Shown here piece by piece: positions 23,040 through 37,759 of a DNA stretch of 64,000 bases (positions within the stretch are counted from its first letter, which is position 1; each line of letters starts with the position of its first letter). A program made the translations under genes and the position numbers. Source of the stretch: Loxodes magnus (taxonomy: Eukaryota; Ciliophora; Karyorelictea; Loxodida; Loxodidae). The stretch spans positions 62,001 to 126,000 of the forward strand of contig CAMPDV010000011.1 in the NCBI GenBank assembly GCA_946699065.1, written 5' to 3'. The notes under the pieces were generated by a model, which did no database searches, was not told the DNA's origin, and saw nothing but the letters and a program-made list of their open reading frames with translations.

Positions 23040-24830
23040 TAACATAATAATTAGCTATTTATAAAATGTGTAACGTAAACACTAAAAAACGGATATTAAA
23101 ATAAAATTATTATTTAAATTAATAATTAAATTTATTATCCTTTTTTGAACTATGAAAGCTACTCCATTCTAAACCTTAATTAATATACAATAAGATTATT
23201 TACATTTTCTTGAATACCTTAAAATAATAAAACTTAACTAAATTTTAGAAAATTTTAATTGCATAATAATTCAAAATTATAACTACATGAAAATAAATAT
23301 TTTACACAATTTTACTAACTACCTTTAATTATTCCTTTAAAATAGACATAATTTGAGAAAATAGTTAATTAAAAGATTCCAATATATAACTAACAAAATT
23401 TTGCATAATTTTTATTAACAAAAGATAATTTAATATATGTTTAGTGAAAAATTATTAAGTTCTAAAAGAAAATAAGATGCCTTGCATATTAAAATAAAGC
23501 GAATTATTATTTACAGTAAACACCTAATTAATATATTTTTTCTATCTTTTATAAAGAAATAGTAAAATAAATTATTGTTGATGTTCATAAAAATCTCTTT
23601 TAGTGAGTAATAGTCATTATATAAATAAAGTGAAAAATTAGAAAATTGAATACATTTTAAAGTTTTGATTAAAATAATTAAATTATAATCATTTTTTTAA
23701 TTTTTTTAATTCTGACTCACTCTAATGCTATCTTTAAGTAAAAGATCTGAGTATTTTTATTAATGCTAAATAATTTTTATATTTTTTTAATTTTATTTGC
23801 TTTAACTTGAACTTCTACTATCTTTTTTACTAAATTTTCATTCCTTTGATGTAAATTTAATTTTTCACTTGTTGCTAATTATAAATTCTACTATTTTTCT
23901 TTAATCTTTATTTATATCTATATTATAAAGTTGTAAAAAAATTGGACTTATCTGATTAATAATTTACTTCTACTCGAAATTTTAGTAAAATTTATTTATA
24001 ATTATGCTATTTCTTAAGCTTGAACATTAACGATAAAAGTTTGCTAAATTTTTATTAAAATCTTTTTGCTATTAATTTCAGCAAAAAAATTCAATTTATA
24101 AAAATAGTTAATTTTTTAAATTATCGAAATTTTTATTTCCATAATATCAAATAACATAAAAAATCAAGGCATTACATCAGTCTATGAAATTTAATTTTAT
24201 CATGCATTATACCTTTTTGATTTATATAATTTTTTATTATTCTCATACTTCCTCTTCTCTTGTCTGCTTTTTTTCTTTTAATAATTTATCTAAAACCAAA
24301 AATAATAAGTTTTATTTCTTAAATTAAGATTAAATAAACTTCCTATTATTACTATTTCATTTTAAGCTTACCATAAATTAAAATTTATAAAAGTAAAGTA
24401 ACTGAGATAAATCTCAAATAAGATGATTACGATAATTTATGAGCGCATTCTATTTAGCTTCACTCTTTTTGAAATAAAGGAGTTATAATATTTAATATGA
24501 AGCTTTAAAGTTTGACTATTTGCTAAATATAAGAATATAATATTTAGAAAAAAGTATTCTCCTTAGTCTATAAACCAATAAGCAAAAATATTCACTTTTA
24601 ATTCTTAAGCTTTAGCATTACTACTTACTAAGAATATATATTTGATTCTGACTGTAGAATATATTATTTAAATGGAATAGCTTTCTTTAATTTAATGTAA
24701 TTAGTTATATCCTGGTATTATTTAAGCAAGATTAAGAGTAAAATGAGGTGACTATTGAGTTATAATTAGTAATTGTTTATTTTATACTTTTTGTTTTAAT
24801 TTTTAATATTTTAATATAAAAGAAAAATTA
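23040..24830. other. AT-rich intergenic stretch
   Basis: About 1.8 kb between divergently oriented genes (kinase/WD40 minus, 24.8-kb gene plus), so it probably holds both promoters. I cannot identify promoter elements. No other gene or repeat recognised. Confidence 0.4.
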
Positions 24831-24834
24831 GATA

Positions 24835-27360
24835 AAGAACTCTCAATTAAAATCTCCTGAATATTGGAAAGAAAAGAAGCAAAGAGATTTTTTGAAGCAA
24901 GTATTTATTAAAATGAGACTGTAAAGTAAGAATAATTTGAAGCAGATTTAGTATTAGATGAATCAAAACTCTTATAATAGTCATAGGAGGAAAATATGTA
25001 CAATGAAAGCATTTTTTAAGATCCTATTACAGTTATCGACTAGGAATAAAATTAGAAAGTTGAGGAAAGTCGAGAAGTAGAATAACCAGATGAAACTTTT
25101 AACGAAATAATTACGGAACTTTCTGTTGAAGAGACAAGTTCGTATATGTTAAAAGTTCCAAGTTAAGATTAATTGCAAAATTTTTCAGAAGTATAAGAAA
25201 CTAAAGAAATAAATTTATAGGAACAAAGTAAAATAGAGGAAAAAAATAAAAAAACTAAATTTATATTGAAGATAAAAAATTTTAGCAAAGACAAGAATCA
25301 ATTTAAAGGCAACTAAAAGTGAAATGTAGAAATAATAATTACCTCAAACAGTTATAGGATAGTAAGTAACTAGAACATATAACCAAAAAAATAAAGATTC
25401 CTTTGCATCTACTCGAATACAAGCAGCTTTTAGACGCTTTATTAAAAGAAGAAATAGAGCAAATGCCAAGTTCTTAAACTAGTTTATAAATCATCGTGTA
25501 AAAATGATATAGAAAAACTGAAGGAAATTAAATTTATAATAAAAAGACATAAATAAAAGATATGCTAATTTTACACGAAGAGTTAAAAGGAGAATAAACT
25601 GAAGCGGCCAAGCAGTTTTTAATGAGTTTTAGGAGTAGATATAACAAACCAGATAGAAGTTTATCAGTCTATTTTAAACATTTTTTCAAACTGGATAATG
25701 GGTTCTGAATTTAAATAAAATAGCAAGGCAAAAAAGGAAAAAAAAAGAGAAGGAGAAAGAGAAAGAGAAAAAGTCGTGCATGAATTAACAAAAGAATTTG
25801 AGTAGAAGTTGGAACAAACTCTATAGGAATAAGGGACTTTTCCAGAAGAGACTAAGAATCCAGTATTAGATTAATTTTTTAGGAGAGTACAAAGTCTCAG
25901 CATAAGTTTTAGTTTTGAAAAGTAAAAATTTTTACAATCCACCAAAACCAGTAACAAATAAAAAGTTAGTCACTAAAGAAAGAATTAATAACCCAAGCCT
26001 AATTAATCCAGATGAAAAAGAAGAAAATATTTTCTCAGCTAAAATAAAACATTTCTTTAAATCCTGAAAGAAATGATACCAGACAGTCAAATTTACCTGA
26101 GCCAATAGAGGAGGAATAAAAAGATGGAAATTATTAGCCTGAAAAATAGATAACAATAAAAACATTTTTAAGAAGAAAATCAACAAACAGTTTAATCTCT
26201 TAAACTTGATTTAATAAATGTTAAAGACAAAACTAATTATTGGGGAAAAAAGAAGAAGGGTAAGATTTATCAACAAAGAATTAAAATAGTGTTTTTTTGA
26301 TCAAAATAAAATCGTTGATGAAAAAGAAAAAGCAAATAAATTGAAAAATAAAGAGAAAAAGAACAACGAACATAAGAAAAAATTAAAGCATAATTGAATG
26401 GTAATATAGATAAAATTTTACCAGAAAAATAGCAATAACACGAAAAAGCAGGCAAATAACTAAAAATTTCACTAGATAATATATAAGAAGCAATTTAAAA
26501 TTCAGGATAGATAAAATTTTTTTAATCTAAATCAAAAATAATAAAAAAGAAGAAGCTAGGACAAAATAAAACGGAAGAAAAAGATCAAAAAAGTAATTAT
26601 AGATAGAAAATAATGAGTAGAACACGAAAATTGAAAATGATCATTAAACTTAACAATAACAATAAAAACTATTTTAAGAAAAAAACAACTTCTTCAAATG
26701 CAATAAGAACCACCAAATGAATATGAATTTGGACTTAAGTTTATTTAAATAATAATCAATTTATAATATTCCTGAAATTTATAAAAAGACATAATTACCT
26801 TCTCTTCAAGAATAAACTAAACAAATTTTACAAAATTATACAAGTAATTATATTATATTTTATATTATACTGAACTTGAATACATTTCTTCAATAAAGGA
26901 CCAAAAATAATATCCCTACGATGATTTTAACTTCTAATTTTTTAAGAGATTACCAGAAGAAATTTATCCGGTAAATTTTTTAAATTAAAGGATACTTTAG
27001 AACTTCTTAGAAGCCACTTTACCTATTTATATAGTGAAGAATATGACTGAAGCAAGCTTGAGTTTTAATTTCTATTACTACAACTTCCAGTCTCGAAATT
27101 CCAAATACATATCGTTGAATCTCGACTTTCCGATACAATTCATCTCTGGTAATTGGTTAAAGCTATCGCTAAAACTCAATTCTCGTGATCCTACATGATT
27201 TTGCCTAAAATCAAATAATTACCTTAACTTTAGTTGTAGCTGATCTTATTAACAAGTTTTTAGAAGCATAGGTTCGGCAAAATTTAATATTTAAGAACGA
27301 GTACTGGAATTTTTCCAAGGGATTCATTTCGTTTCCTTAAAAAAATATTTTTAGTAAATT
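24835..27360 (+). pseudogene. Unrecognised Lys/Glu/Gln-rich gene, broken or with several short introns
   Basis: Protein-like sequence continues for about 2.5 kb but changes frame several times. Segments in order: ADLVLDESKLLQQSQEE, KTKFILKIKNFSKD, HLLEYKQLLDALLKEEIEQ, EAAKQFLMSFRSRYNKPDRS, VVHELTKEFEQKLEQ, NISLNPERNDTRQ, SLFKQQSIYNIPEIY, and a C-terminal part with LEATLPIYIVKNMTE and FPIQFISGNWLKLS. One frame change fits a 19-nt intron (about 25,950-25,968, gtaacaaataaaaagttag). The change near 26,040 has no GT nearby, so at least one true frameshift exists. No start is certain; the ATG at 24,996 is in frame. A fragment like its 3' part (27,080-27,200) occurs inside the TIR element near 41.0 kb, so this may be a transposon gene. 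I do not recognise a family. Confidence 0.5.
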
Positions 27361-27364
27361 TTGT

Positions 27365-30300
27365 TTTTTTTCTACATTTTAACTTTTATAACTCACTTTT
27401 AAAATTTCAAAATTAAAGTACTTTATCTTAATAAATTTACTGACTTAATACAATACAATTAAATAATTAAATAATTTATTTATTAAGATACTTATAAGTA
27501 CTCTATTATTAATAAAATGATTTAAAAAATCTATTTTGCCTTTAATCAAGGCAACATAAAGCTGACTTGAAATAGTCCAGTGCATAAGCTTCTACAATTT
27601 TAATTGCTTTATATCTTTTGACTTAAAAAAAGGATAAATGATTATATCAAAACTTTTATAGCTAAGAATCTATATCCTTATTATAATAACTTTACTGATT
27701 TATTAATTATAGCTAATTTGAGTTTTAAATCAAAAGAATCTTAATAAGAAAACTTTATTTCTTTATAGATACTTATAAATGATAAACAAGATAATACAAT
27801 TGCTTTAAAAATTACTTCTACTAATTACTCTTTTTAACTTACAATTAATCAAACAAATGAATTCTTTAAAGTTTTACTATTAAAAAATAAAATAAAAATA
27901 AGTTTCTTAGTAATTTGTATATAAGCAACATCAAATTATCTAAAACAAAGTATTTAACTTTCAAACTTATAAGATAAACTAATTTAATTATCAACTTTCT
28001 TATTACTATTTCAATCAAATTTTTTATTTATAAAGATCCCTCTCAAAATGATTAACTAAAATCATTTATTACTTATATCTAAGGTTTAATCTAAGCAAAT
28101 TGGTTAAAGAAATTTAAATTTAATTAAATAAAATTGTAGAAAATAAATATAAAAACTAACTAGAAATGAAATGTTTAATCACTTTTTTATTTTACGAATT
28201 TTAAAAAGTAGCTTTTCTTATTTTTCAAATAATCTTTAATAAATTTAATTATGCCTATTAAAGGACTTCAAATAGAGATTTATTTATAGTAAATTGGGAA
28301 TTTTTACCTAATGGAAATGAAGCAAATATTTTGTGTAATTATAAAAGTAAATAAATAAGCAAACTAAATAATAACTTTTTATTCGATAATCAATGTCATA
28401 ACTAGTCTTTTTATTATTTAAAAGTAAGAAAAATTTTACCTTATTATATTTCAACCTAACATTAATCAATATAAGCTTTTGCTTTTCTGAAAAAGATTTT
28501 GATTTAAACTCCCTATAATGTTACTTTTTAATTAAATTAGAAAGATTTCCTATAAAATTGTAGAAACCTACTTTCTTCAACCTTTTATAAATCCATAAAT
28601 CTTTTATTATAATATTTCTATAACTTAAGTCAGATTAATAAACTTGTCAATATTTAAATTTTAATTTCCATAAAAATAAATTAAAGAATTAAATTAAAAC
28701 TAGATAAGAAACAAAATAAATAAATGTATCTGAAATTAATAAATAGCGCACATAAATAATGAAATAAATCTTAATATTTTATATAAAATTATTCTATTTT
28801 ATATTGTAATTAATTATCTTAATCTTTTGCTTCTTAAATTTTTTTATATTATTAAAATTGTCAAATAAAAGCCTTTATATTTAACTAATTAAATCAATAA
28901 AGGCAGAAAAAAAACTATATTTATGTTCATCTTTTAACCCATCCCAAATAATCTCAACACTAAAGCATTTTATAGAATAATTTCAAACTTAGCAGCAAAA
29001 ATTATCTAGAGAATTATTTAAAATTTTGAATATGAAATTAAGTTCCTTTAATATATATTTCTACTCTTTCTTATATAAGGTTTATTATTTAAATAACACT
29101 TAAACAAATTTAAAGAAGATAAATTACATAATTAGAAACAAAAATAAAAAAATTGAATTAAAAACATAACACTTAAAGAATAATGATTGCAAATAATATT
29201 AAACTAAATTTTATATTTTTATAAGCAATATTCAATATTTAAGAATTTATAAAATAATAAAACTTTAATTATTAAAGTATTTCAATGAAGAAACAATTTA
29301 GATTTAATTTTGCTTGTTCCATAAAACAAAAAATAGTTAAATCATAAATTCATTTATAGAATAATTATATTGCTCTTTTAAAAAATACTAAATAAATAAA
29401 AGATAACTATATGAAACATAACATCAATAAAAAACATAAAATTTAGAAGTTTAAATTTGATAAATATATAAAAATTCTTAATTTTAAAAAATAAGTTAAT
29501 AACATCAGATAATAAATAAATAAAAAATTAGAATTTATTTTCAAATTACTATGATCTTTTTAAATATAATTTTTATAATTATTTAACTAAAAATAATAAA
29601 TCTATCATAATAATTTTTTTAATAATCTGCATGCAAAATTTAATTTAATTTCAACTCTATTTAAAATATTCTAGCTAATTGCTTGGGGCTCTAAAATTAT
29701 TCTCATTAAAATATTTAAAAAAATTTTAAAAGCACTGTTACAAGATACTAAAAACAAAAAATTATGATAGATTTTAAGCATCATAGCAATGCTCTTTGAT
29801 ATACATAAAATAAAGATAAATAAATAATAAATTCTCTTAAAAATACTTTTAAATATAAAATATGAATCATGAAAATTAAATTATAAATTAACTTAAATCT
29901 GATTTATCTAAAAATGCATTGATTAAATTAAAGGAGAGTCTTTATATTGCTTTCCAAAACTCTCTTTAAAAAATATATACATTTTTATAAATATACACTG
30001 TAAAAAATTATAATAGTAATGGAAGCATTACCTTTAGTATTTGGAAAAAATTTGAATATTTTTAAAACTTAAATTTAATTTAGTCAATTATATATTTAAT
30101 TAAAAAAAAGAAATAATTATCAAAAAATAAATTTGATTCGATTTTTTCTTTTTTAATAATTTAAGAACAAATTAACTTCAATTCTTAAAGATTTTAATAG
30201 TAGCATTAAATATAATGTAAAAGAGAAAACCAAATTAAAATTAGAATTAGCTTTCAAAGTAATAAAATAAAAAATAAAATTTAAAATTTGAGAATATATC

Positions 30301-32940
30301 ATCTACCAAATTGGAAAGTGTTCTAAAAAATATAAGTAAATTAAAAGAAAAATTGCTTATGTTTCAAATTATAGCTACAACTAAATGATTTTTTACCTTT
30401 AGATCATAAGTTTATTAAATTCCATGAAAACTCCTTGGAATAATTTCCAAATAATTATTTTAAGTTTCACTTGCTAAATCAGAAAGATCTTTTTTAGTTC
30501 CTTTATTTAAATCCTGTAAACTTTGAATAATAATTAAAATTAAAAGAATTGTTCAATTATATAAGGAATTTACCAATTCTAGTTGTTTATTATGAAAAAA
30601 TATAAACATTTAATAAATAAGCCTGGAATAACTCCATATAAACTTGTGTCAGAGTGTTCAATTCGAGTAAATATATAAAAATAAAAAAGGATAAGGTGAG
30701 ATAATTAATTATAATAGTCGTAGAAGATAAATAATCTTACATTATGTGTACGTCATTAATTTTTTTAATTTAAGTCACTAAATACTAAGAAAAAAGATAA
30801 AAAAGGAAAATTTAAATTTTGATATAATATTTTTTTAGCACTCATTTATAAGGGATTGGAATCACTAAAATTTTTGTAGCTTTGCATATATGCTTGATTT
30901 GTATCTAGCATAATTAAATTTTACATTTGGATTCCATTTTAATTTTAAATTTTACATTTACTACATTTTTTACCTAACTTACAAATATAAAAAAAGAAAC
31001 TATAACACTCTATATTCAAATCAAATTTTGGATATTACAAATATTAGCCAAATAAAGTAAATGAAAATTTATATTAGCTTATTATGGAAAGTTCATAATC
31101 CTTATGATAATTAATAGCTAGAAATTCTTATTTTATATCTTTTATTATAATTGTTATGTTTATTTCTATTATGCCTTATTTAATTATTGCTTGTTCTTAT
31201 TACTTCTTTTACTAATATACCTTACTTCTATCATCCATTCTTTTCTGGTAGCTTTCATTTATGCAATCTTAAAGATTTCAGTTTAAAGTAACTCTTTACT
31301 CTTCAACATCTCTAAAATTTAGCGAACTAGCTATTTAAAATCTATTTAAATGTTTTGGATAAAATTTTAACTTAAAGTATTTTCTAAGCTAAAATAATAT
31401 GTTCAAATTATCACTAAGCTAATGCAAATTGAAAGGAAATTGAAGTTTCTATAAATGATTAAATTGTATGAAATTTGAATAATTGATAAGAACTAAAAAT
31501 AAAAAAGGAGATACAAAATAGTTATACAAAAGTAAAAACAGAAAGTTATTTTCATCTCTAAGGAAAAAAAGATTACAAAATTGCAGAATTTACAACTTAT
31601 TCAATAAAAAAAATTTGGAAAAAATTATAGTGAACTTTTGAAGAAGTTAGGAGTGCTATAGAAAATGTAAAGAACATTTTATAAAAGTAATAATTACTAG
31701 ATTTAAAAGATGACAAAGATTAAGAAGTTTGCATCTGTGCAGATCATAAATTAAAGTAGTTATTTAGAGTTAGTTAAAGAAAATTTTAATTTTTTGACAT
31801 TTTAGAGTACTGTAAGATAAATTATCATTCTATCTTATATTTTAAATCATTAAATAAGAAATAGATTCTAATTCCATAAACATAAACTTCTTAATTAATT
31901 GATTTGATTTCATATGCCTTATATATAACAAAAAATAATGTTTATATTTAAAAAGCTAAATGACTTTCATTTTTATTATTCCCCTAAGTTTTTAATATAA
32001 TTTTTATTAAATAATTGAATTTAAATTAATGCTAACTATAATCATAATTACTAGTATTTCTAAGTATTAAGATAAATAATCTAAATTGTAAAAGTATAAG
32101 TATAGCCATGAATTAGGCATACATTCTAAAAATTATTTTATCTTTAATTATTTTTAATAAACTGCTATTAAGTTTATTTATCTCTAAGATTTCCTTTAAT
32201 CTCCTGTGTAATTTATCTTATAAGTATTGATACATACAAAAAATTAAAAATCCTATTAATAAATAAATTTTGACTAATTTTAAAATAAATCCCTTGAAAC
32301 AAATTTGTAACTTCTTTAATTTTTGTAGCTCAGACTTTTCTTATGCCTTTTATTATTTCTTCATTTTTTCTAAAATAGTAAACATAATAGTAATATGTAT
32401 CATAGGCTTAGAAATAAATAGTTAAGTTTTACATTCAAATGATTTAAAATGTTGCTATTTAAATTGAACTAGTAATAAAGCTAAACTAAACATAAGCTTT
32501 TCTATAAAATATACCATTATCTTAAGATTTCAAATGCTTAACTATATTAAAGAGGATTGTATCAAATAAGAGACTTAAGCATAAGCTATATTAAAAGAAT
32601 AGCATTATTATGCACCATTTTCAATTAGAAATTTTCCTTTTTGAATGTTAAATTTGCATTAATGAGATTAAAGAACTTAAGTAGCAGTAGCTTAAAGCTT
32701 CTATTTATTAATTAGCTCTACTTAAGAAAATTTATATACCTTATTTATTAAGAGTATTAACAAAATTAAAGCATTAGCTAAGCTTTATGTTTATAATATC
32801 CTTTTGTTGTAACCCAAAATGAAGCTATTAACAATAAAAGAGTAAATTTTCTAAAGTAAGGCAAGCTCTTTAAAATAATAAATGTATTATGAATGAATTG
32901 ACTAATAATAAAGATAATCTTTAAGACATAATCATTAGTT
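27365..32940. other. Long gene-poor AT-rich region
   Basis: Very A/T-rich with no recognisable domain, RNA or array. The exception is repeat R1 copy b at about 28,300-28,705. Any reading frame is open under this code, so I make no CDS call. Confidence 0.45.
28300..28705. repeat. Dispersed repeat R1, copy b
   Basis: Same-orientation counterpart of 65-470. Both contain tgtgtaattataaaagtaa, then cataacta, attaatcaat and the aatccataaa block in the same order with indels. Confidence 0.5.
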
Positions 32941-32959
32941 CATTTTGCAAACTCAAGAA

Positions 32960-33270
32960 TAGTGTGAAGATTGAAAAAAAATGAAAGAAAAGCTAAGTAA
33001 TTGATATCAGATACTTACTTTAAGGTTTCAAGAAGCTTTAGGAATCATATAAAGAATTTATTTAATTATGTTAAAATACTAAGGGAAATCATTTAGAAAT
33101 AATTGCACAAGAAACTACTTAAGATGAAACTTTGTTTTATTTTGCTGTAATTTCATTATTAGCTGTCACATTAATCATCGGCTGATTAACTTTCAAAGCT
33201 GAACTCAAAGGTTAAGATTACAAACATAAAGAAGCTAAAGAGGAAGTCGGCATAAGAAACTTTTATTATT
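32960..33270 (+). pseudogene. 3' part of a possible membrane protein gene
   Basis: A plus-strand frame reads KLQESYKEFIQLCQNTKG, then a single hydrophobic segment FYFAVISLLAVTLIIGWLTF and a charged tail KHKEAKEEVGIRNF. This looks like a coiled coil with a C-terminal membrane anchor. Upstream exons or a start were not found. UGA is Trp within the hydrophobic segment. It lies just before repeat R3 copy b. It could be a remnant. Family not recognised. Confidence 0.35.
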
Positions 33271-33359
33271 TTTATCCTTTTCGACAAACATTATAAACTA
33301 GATGGATATTTGAATGACAGAAAAGAAAGAATTTAAGAATGAAGATAAATTATCTTTGG

Positions 33360-34050
33360 TTGTTTTAAAAAAATTTGAAGTACATTAATAATTAGAAAAA
33401 GGATGACTTTGATTGAGTGATATTTAAGAAGAAATTGATAAAGTAAAAGGTAATTAAAATAAGCAAATATTTCATAATTATTTTAAACTAAAGATTAATT
33501 TTATCTTAATACTTGCTTCATAAGGTATTATAATCCAATATTTATGCTTTAATATAACTTTCAACATATAAATAAAAAATATCTTAAGTTTGAGGAAATT
33601 TGTATTGTAAAGGCATAGAGACAAAGAAAAATAATTATTCTTAATATTTCCAAAATTCTTATTTTTTAAATGTTTTACAGTCTACGATTTAATCATAAGA
33701 ACTTTTATCCAAAGTAGTAAGGTAAAAAAACTTTTATCCAATCGAAATAGAAGTTGTATTATTAATGTTGAGTACTTTTAATTTTAGCAGAGGTTCTCCT
33801 AAGTTAATTCAGCAAACTATGCTTTTGAATAACCAAAACATTTTTTAGCGTAAGATTTGAAATGGTAAGTAGCTTTCTTGTTAAACAAAACGTAGATATA
33901 TTAAGAAAATAATAGAGCTATCTAATAAATTGCAGATGAAAGAATAAGTCACTTAAATTTTTAATCAGCTAGGCTAGGGAGTAATAATACTTTACTAGAC
34001 TTTTTTAAGTTTCATCTCATAAAATCAAAATAAGATAAAGATAAAGAGAT
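33360..34050. repeat. Dispersed repeat R3, copy b
   Basis: Same-orientation counterpart of 11,575-12,440. It shares gcagaggttctcctaagtta and ggtattataatccaatattt. It lacks part of copy a around the ccaaaaattctgtctag region. Confidence 0.7.
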
Positions 34051-34059
34051 GAAGATGTT

Positions 34060-35560
34060 TAGTAAGACAGAGTAAAATAACTTCAGAAAGAGTGCTAAGA
34101 ACCAATTTATAGCTGAAAGGTAGACTTAAATAACTCTCTCATTATTCTAGAGCTTTCTGTTCTTCGAGTATTTTTAAAGTTTTTTTGAGATAGAATGTTT
34201 AGATTAAGTCTTATTAGGGAAATAAAGATTTTACAAAACATATAGTAGAAAATTAATTACCGTAATCTTTTTATTGGAAGAAAAACAGAAAAACAATTAA
34301 AAACAAGAATAAAAAAAACTTGCCTGAATCCAAGACTAAAGATTGAATAAGTTGATAAAATATTACTTTGAAACATCTAAGATAACTAAGCTAAAAGGTC
34401 TTTAAATTAAACTAAAAGATTTAGCATCATAAAGTTGACTAAAGAAAGAAACTTCTTATTAATTAGCACTAATAGGTAAGTATTTTCCAAGGAAATTTGA
34501 GAATATTGTAAATAAGAATTTTGAAGCTTAGATTTATAGAAATTGTGAAATTTAATTAATTTTTTATTTTCAAAAGTTAAGTTAAGTTAAGAAAAAATTT
34601 AGATGCTTGAAGTTTAAAAGAAGAGAAAATTTCTTTCAAAAGACATTAATTTGTTGATAGATACAAGGAAATAAAAATCTAGTTAAGAGAAAATGTTACC
34701 TTTGGTATCATGACTTTACCAATTAACTTAACTTATAATTAATAATCTGCCTTTTCAAAAAAACAAGCAGCTATCCTCTGAAGGTATATAATTTCCTGAC
34801 CATAAGAGGACAACTTATGGAGTTTATTTTATAGAGATAGATTTTTTAAGACTGTTTTAGCTAATCGAGTAGAAGTCTGCCAAAATCTTTAAAGCATTCT
34901 TTGAATCATCTTCTTAAGAGTAGTTAAAGTAGAAAGCGAGTTAGCAGATTATATAAATACTTAGACAAGCGTACCTTTCCAATAAGTTAAAAGAATAAAT
35001 ACTAAACTCAATAAGAATGCAAGCTGGTTTACTTAAAATTGAATAGTTCAGCATTAATAGTAGAAGCGAAATCTAAGGCTGATAAGTTATTCAAAGCTAG
35101 CAAGATAAGAATATACTAAGCTTAATGGAAATTACTAGAACTTACGTCAATATCCTAGGAAGAATAAATAGTTGAGTCGAAGAATCTATTAATCAGTAAA
35201 TTAATTAAAAGAAATAAGTATTATCAACTAATTAGCAGAATAAAAAGCGAATTAAAGCTTGGATTTATTGACTTGAGCTTTGAGATTAAGAAACTGGTAA
35301 TAGTGTATGGAGTAATATTTATATTTGGACTTCTACTTGCTGAATGATGTTTTGAATAGAATACTTCATATAATTTAGATCTGTTTAAAAATAGAGAAAT
35401 CACTCAGAAAAGCATAAAGTTTATTAAAAGTATTTACCTTTGTCAATAATTTTGTGAATATGTAAGAAGCATTAAGCAAATAAAAAATGAATCCTTTGTA
35501 ACAATATTTTAAATCCTATTATTACGGAATCTTCTTCTCTTTATCTTCTTTATTAAATTT
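34060..35560 (+). pseudogene. Coding-like debris downstream of R3b, unrecognised
   Basis: Plus-strand frames give segments such as SAKIFKAFFESSSQEQL, LMEITRTYVNILGRIN and KRIKAWIYWLELWDQETG, with more Glu, Gly and Ser than the surroundings. In both copies R3 is followed by coding-like sequence, which suggests a transposon body. No family recognised, no start or stop assigned. Confidence 0.25.
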
Positions 35561-35564
35561 TAGA

Positions 35565-37140
35565 ATAATAAACATTAGAAAAAAATTAAAAACTTAATAG
35601 TTGCTTAACCATATTATAACAGCTTACACTTTTAAAAGTGAGAAAGTCATAAAGAAGAGCCTTTGAGAGATAAATATTGTTTTAAAATATCCTAGCCATA
35701 TAATATAAGGCTAGCTTAAAATTTAACATCAATAAACAAAATAGAAATTTTAATAAAATCAATTTAATTCATTAACCCTAATTTAAATATTTTAAAAAAT
35801 TCCAAGAAATTAGCTACAGAAAAATAAGCATTTATTATCTCTTTTTACAGCCTTATTATTAGAAAATTAGGGTAAATTCTTTATCAGCAGTTAGATAAAT
35901 CAAAAATCGCAGTTCAAAATTTATAAAACCTTTTGAAAATATTCCGCATGACAAGGTTATTAATCTTTAGATATCTCAATTAAGTCATTTTTAGTCCATT
36001 TTTACTTCATTTTCATTAGCTCGAAATTCCTCTTCATTTTTTTATCTTAGTTGTTTGCTTTAGCTATTTAGTGACGATTCAACCTCCCTTTGTTCATTAA
36101 ATTCCACTCTTTAATTGTAAATTCAATTTTAATTATCAAATTTTAAACCTTAAAGAACTAAAAAACATGTTTTAGTGAAGCTTTTAAGTAAGTTCTTTAA
36201 ATCTATAAGATTAAAGTAATAAAGGAATTTCTCCGAAGTATTAAGAAAAATATTAAGAGCTTTAATTAGCAAATATAAGGTAATTTACTTAAGTTCTATT
36301 AGCATTGAAGGTTCAATCCAAAAAGAATAAATATAAGACAAAATACATAATCAGTCAATCAAGTCCTTTGAAAAAAAATATTTGGCTAAACTTGTAAAGG
36401 AGAAATCTTAAAACTTTCTAAGATACAGAGAAATAATAGAATGCTTTAGTAAACTGATTGAACTTAAACCGTATTCTCATAACTTTTACTTTAAAAAAGT
36501 ACAACCAAAATAATCTTAGAACATTCTTATAATCTATTTAGTTCTACGAAAAACAATTAATTGAATCTTAGCTTAGACTTAGCATGTATAGGGAAATTTA
36601 TAAACATAAATTTAAACATTTAATAATAAAACTAAAAAGCTTAATTGTTTAGTTAACAAGACATAATGTAGTACTTATAATCTAAGCTATAAATATTACA
36701 AGGATCAAATATAAATGTTCTTTAATTTAATTATAACTATTTCTCTCCTCTCTAGCACAATGAGCAATTCAAATCGAAACATTAAATATAACTTACTGAT
36801 ATCAAAGACATATAGAAAAAATAATTTTCTTAAATGATTTATAAAAATACAGAAGAGTCTATATTTGTTACTAACTGTAGAACTTAAAATCAAAAGATGA
36901 AAAACCTTAACCAAGAAAGAGAATTATTATTATTTATAGACAGAGATGAGAAGCAATTATTATTTTATCAAAGTAGAAAAAAAAAAAACCTAATTAAAAG
37001 ACTACTTTTTGATATAATTATATATAAGAGCCTTCATTATTAATAATAATGTAATTATTTTTTTAGTTTTATAGATAAAATCGAATAAAAATATCTTAAT
37101 TAAACTGTAGAACTTTAAGTTTAATAATAAAAAAAAAAAA
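35565..37140. other. AT-rich intergenic stretch
   Basis: No gene or repeat recognised up to the outer end of the TIR element. Confidence 0.4.
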
Positions 37141-37142
37141 TT

Positions 37143-37560
37143 ATTATAGAATACGTAGCACCTCGTTGGCGCACAGCTCTTTCAATATTAATATTTAATA
37201 TTCTGAAAATGTTCTCATGTTTCTTGTTAAAATTTTAGAGTTCCGATGAGTCATGTCAGCTTCTTCAATGGGGAATCTTCTTATTAAAAATTATTCTAAA
37301 ATCTTGAGTAAAATGCTTCAGTCTTCTTGAATAAGGTCCAAATAATAGATAGTTATTAAGTCGGTAATTAAAACCCGTCAGTCAAACTTTCATACTGCTA
37401 GAGAGAACCATCGGGGCAAGTCAGGTATGTCTCAACGGAGCTTATCCGCCCTTCCCAGTGGTGGCATCTAGTGTGAGATTACTCGCAATGCAGTATACAC
37501 TTCACCAGATTACCTACTAGTTTGGCTGACGATGCCGAAATCCATTTTATATTATATTCT
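37143..37560 (+). repeat. Left terminal inverted repeat
   Basis: The outer part is attatagaatacgtagcac, then ctcgttggcgca. The inner 37,370-37,550 block is unusually GC-rich, containing gagagaaccatcggggcaag and ttcccagtggtggcatctag. It matches the reverse complement of 41,446-41,862 with only scattered mismatches. Confidence 0.92.
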
Positions 37561-37759
37561 TAATATTAGTCTATCTCTAATGGTTATTATCTATACTGCT
37601 AATTTTTATTTATTTTTATTTTCATTTATAAATTTTTCCCCAAACTTAACTAAAAAACTAAAATGATTGTTAATATAAAACAAATAAGAGAATAAATGAT
37701 TAAAGTATTTTTTAAATAATTTAGTATAAAAGTGAAATTAAAAATCATTAATAAATGAA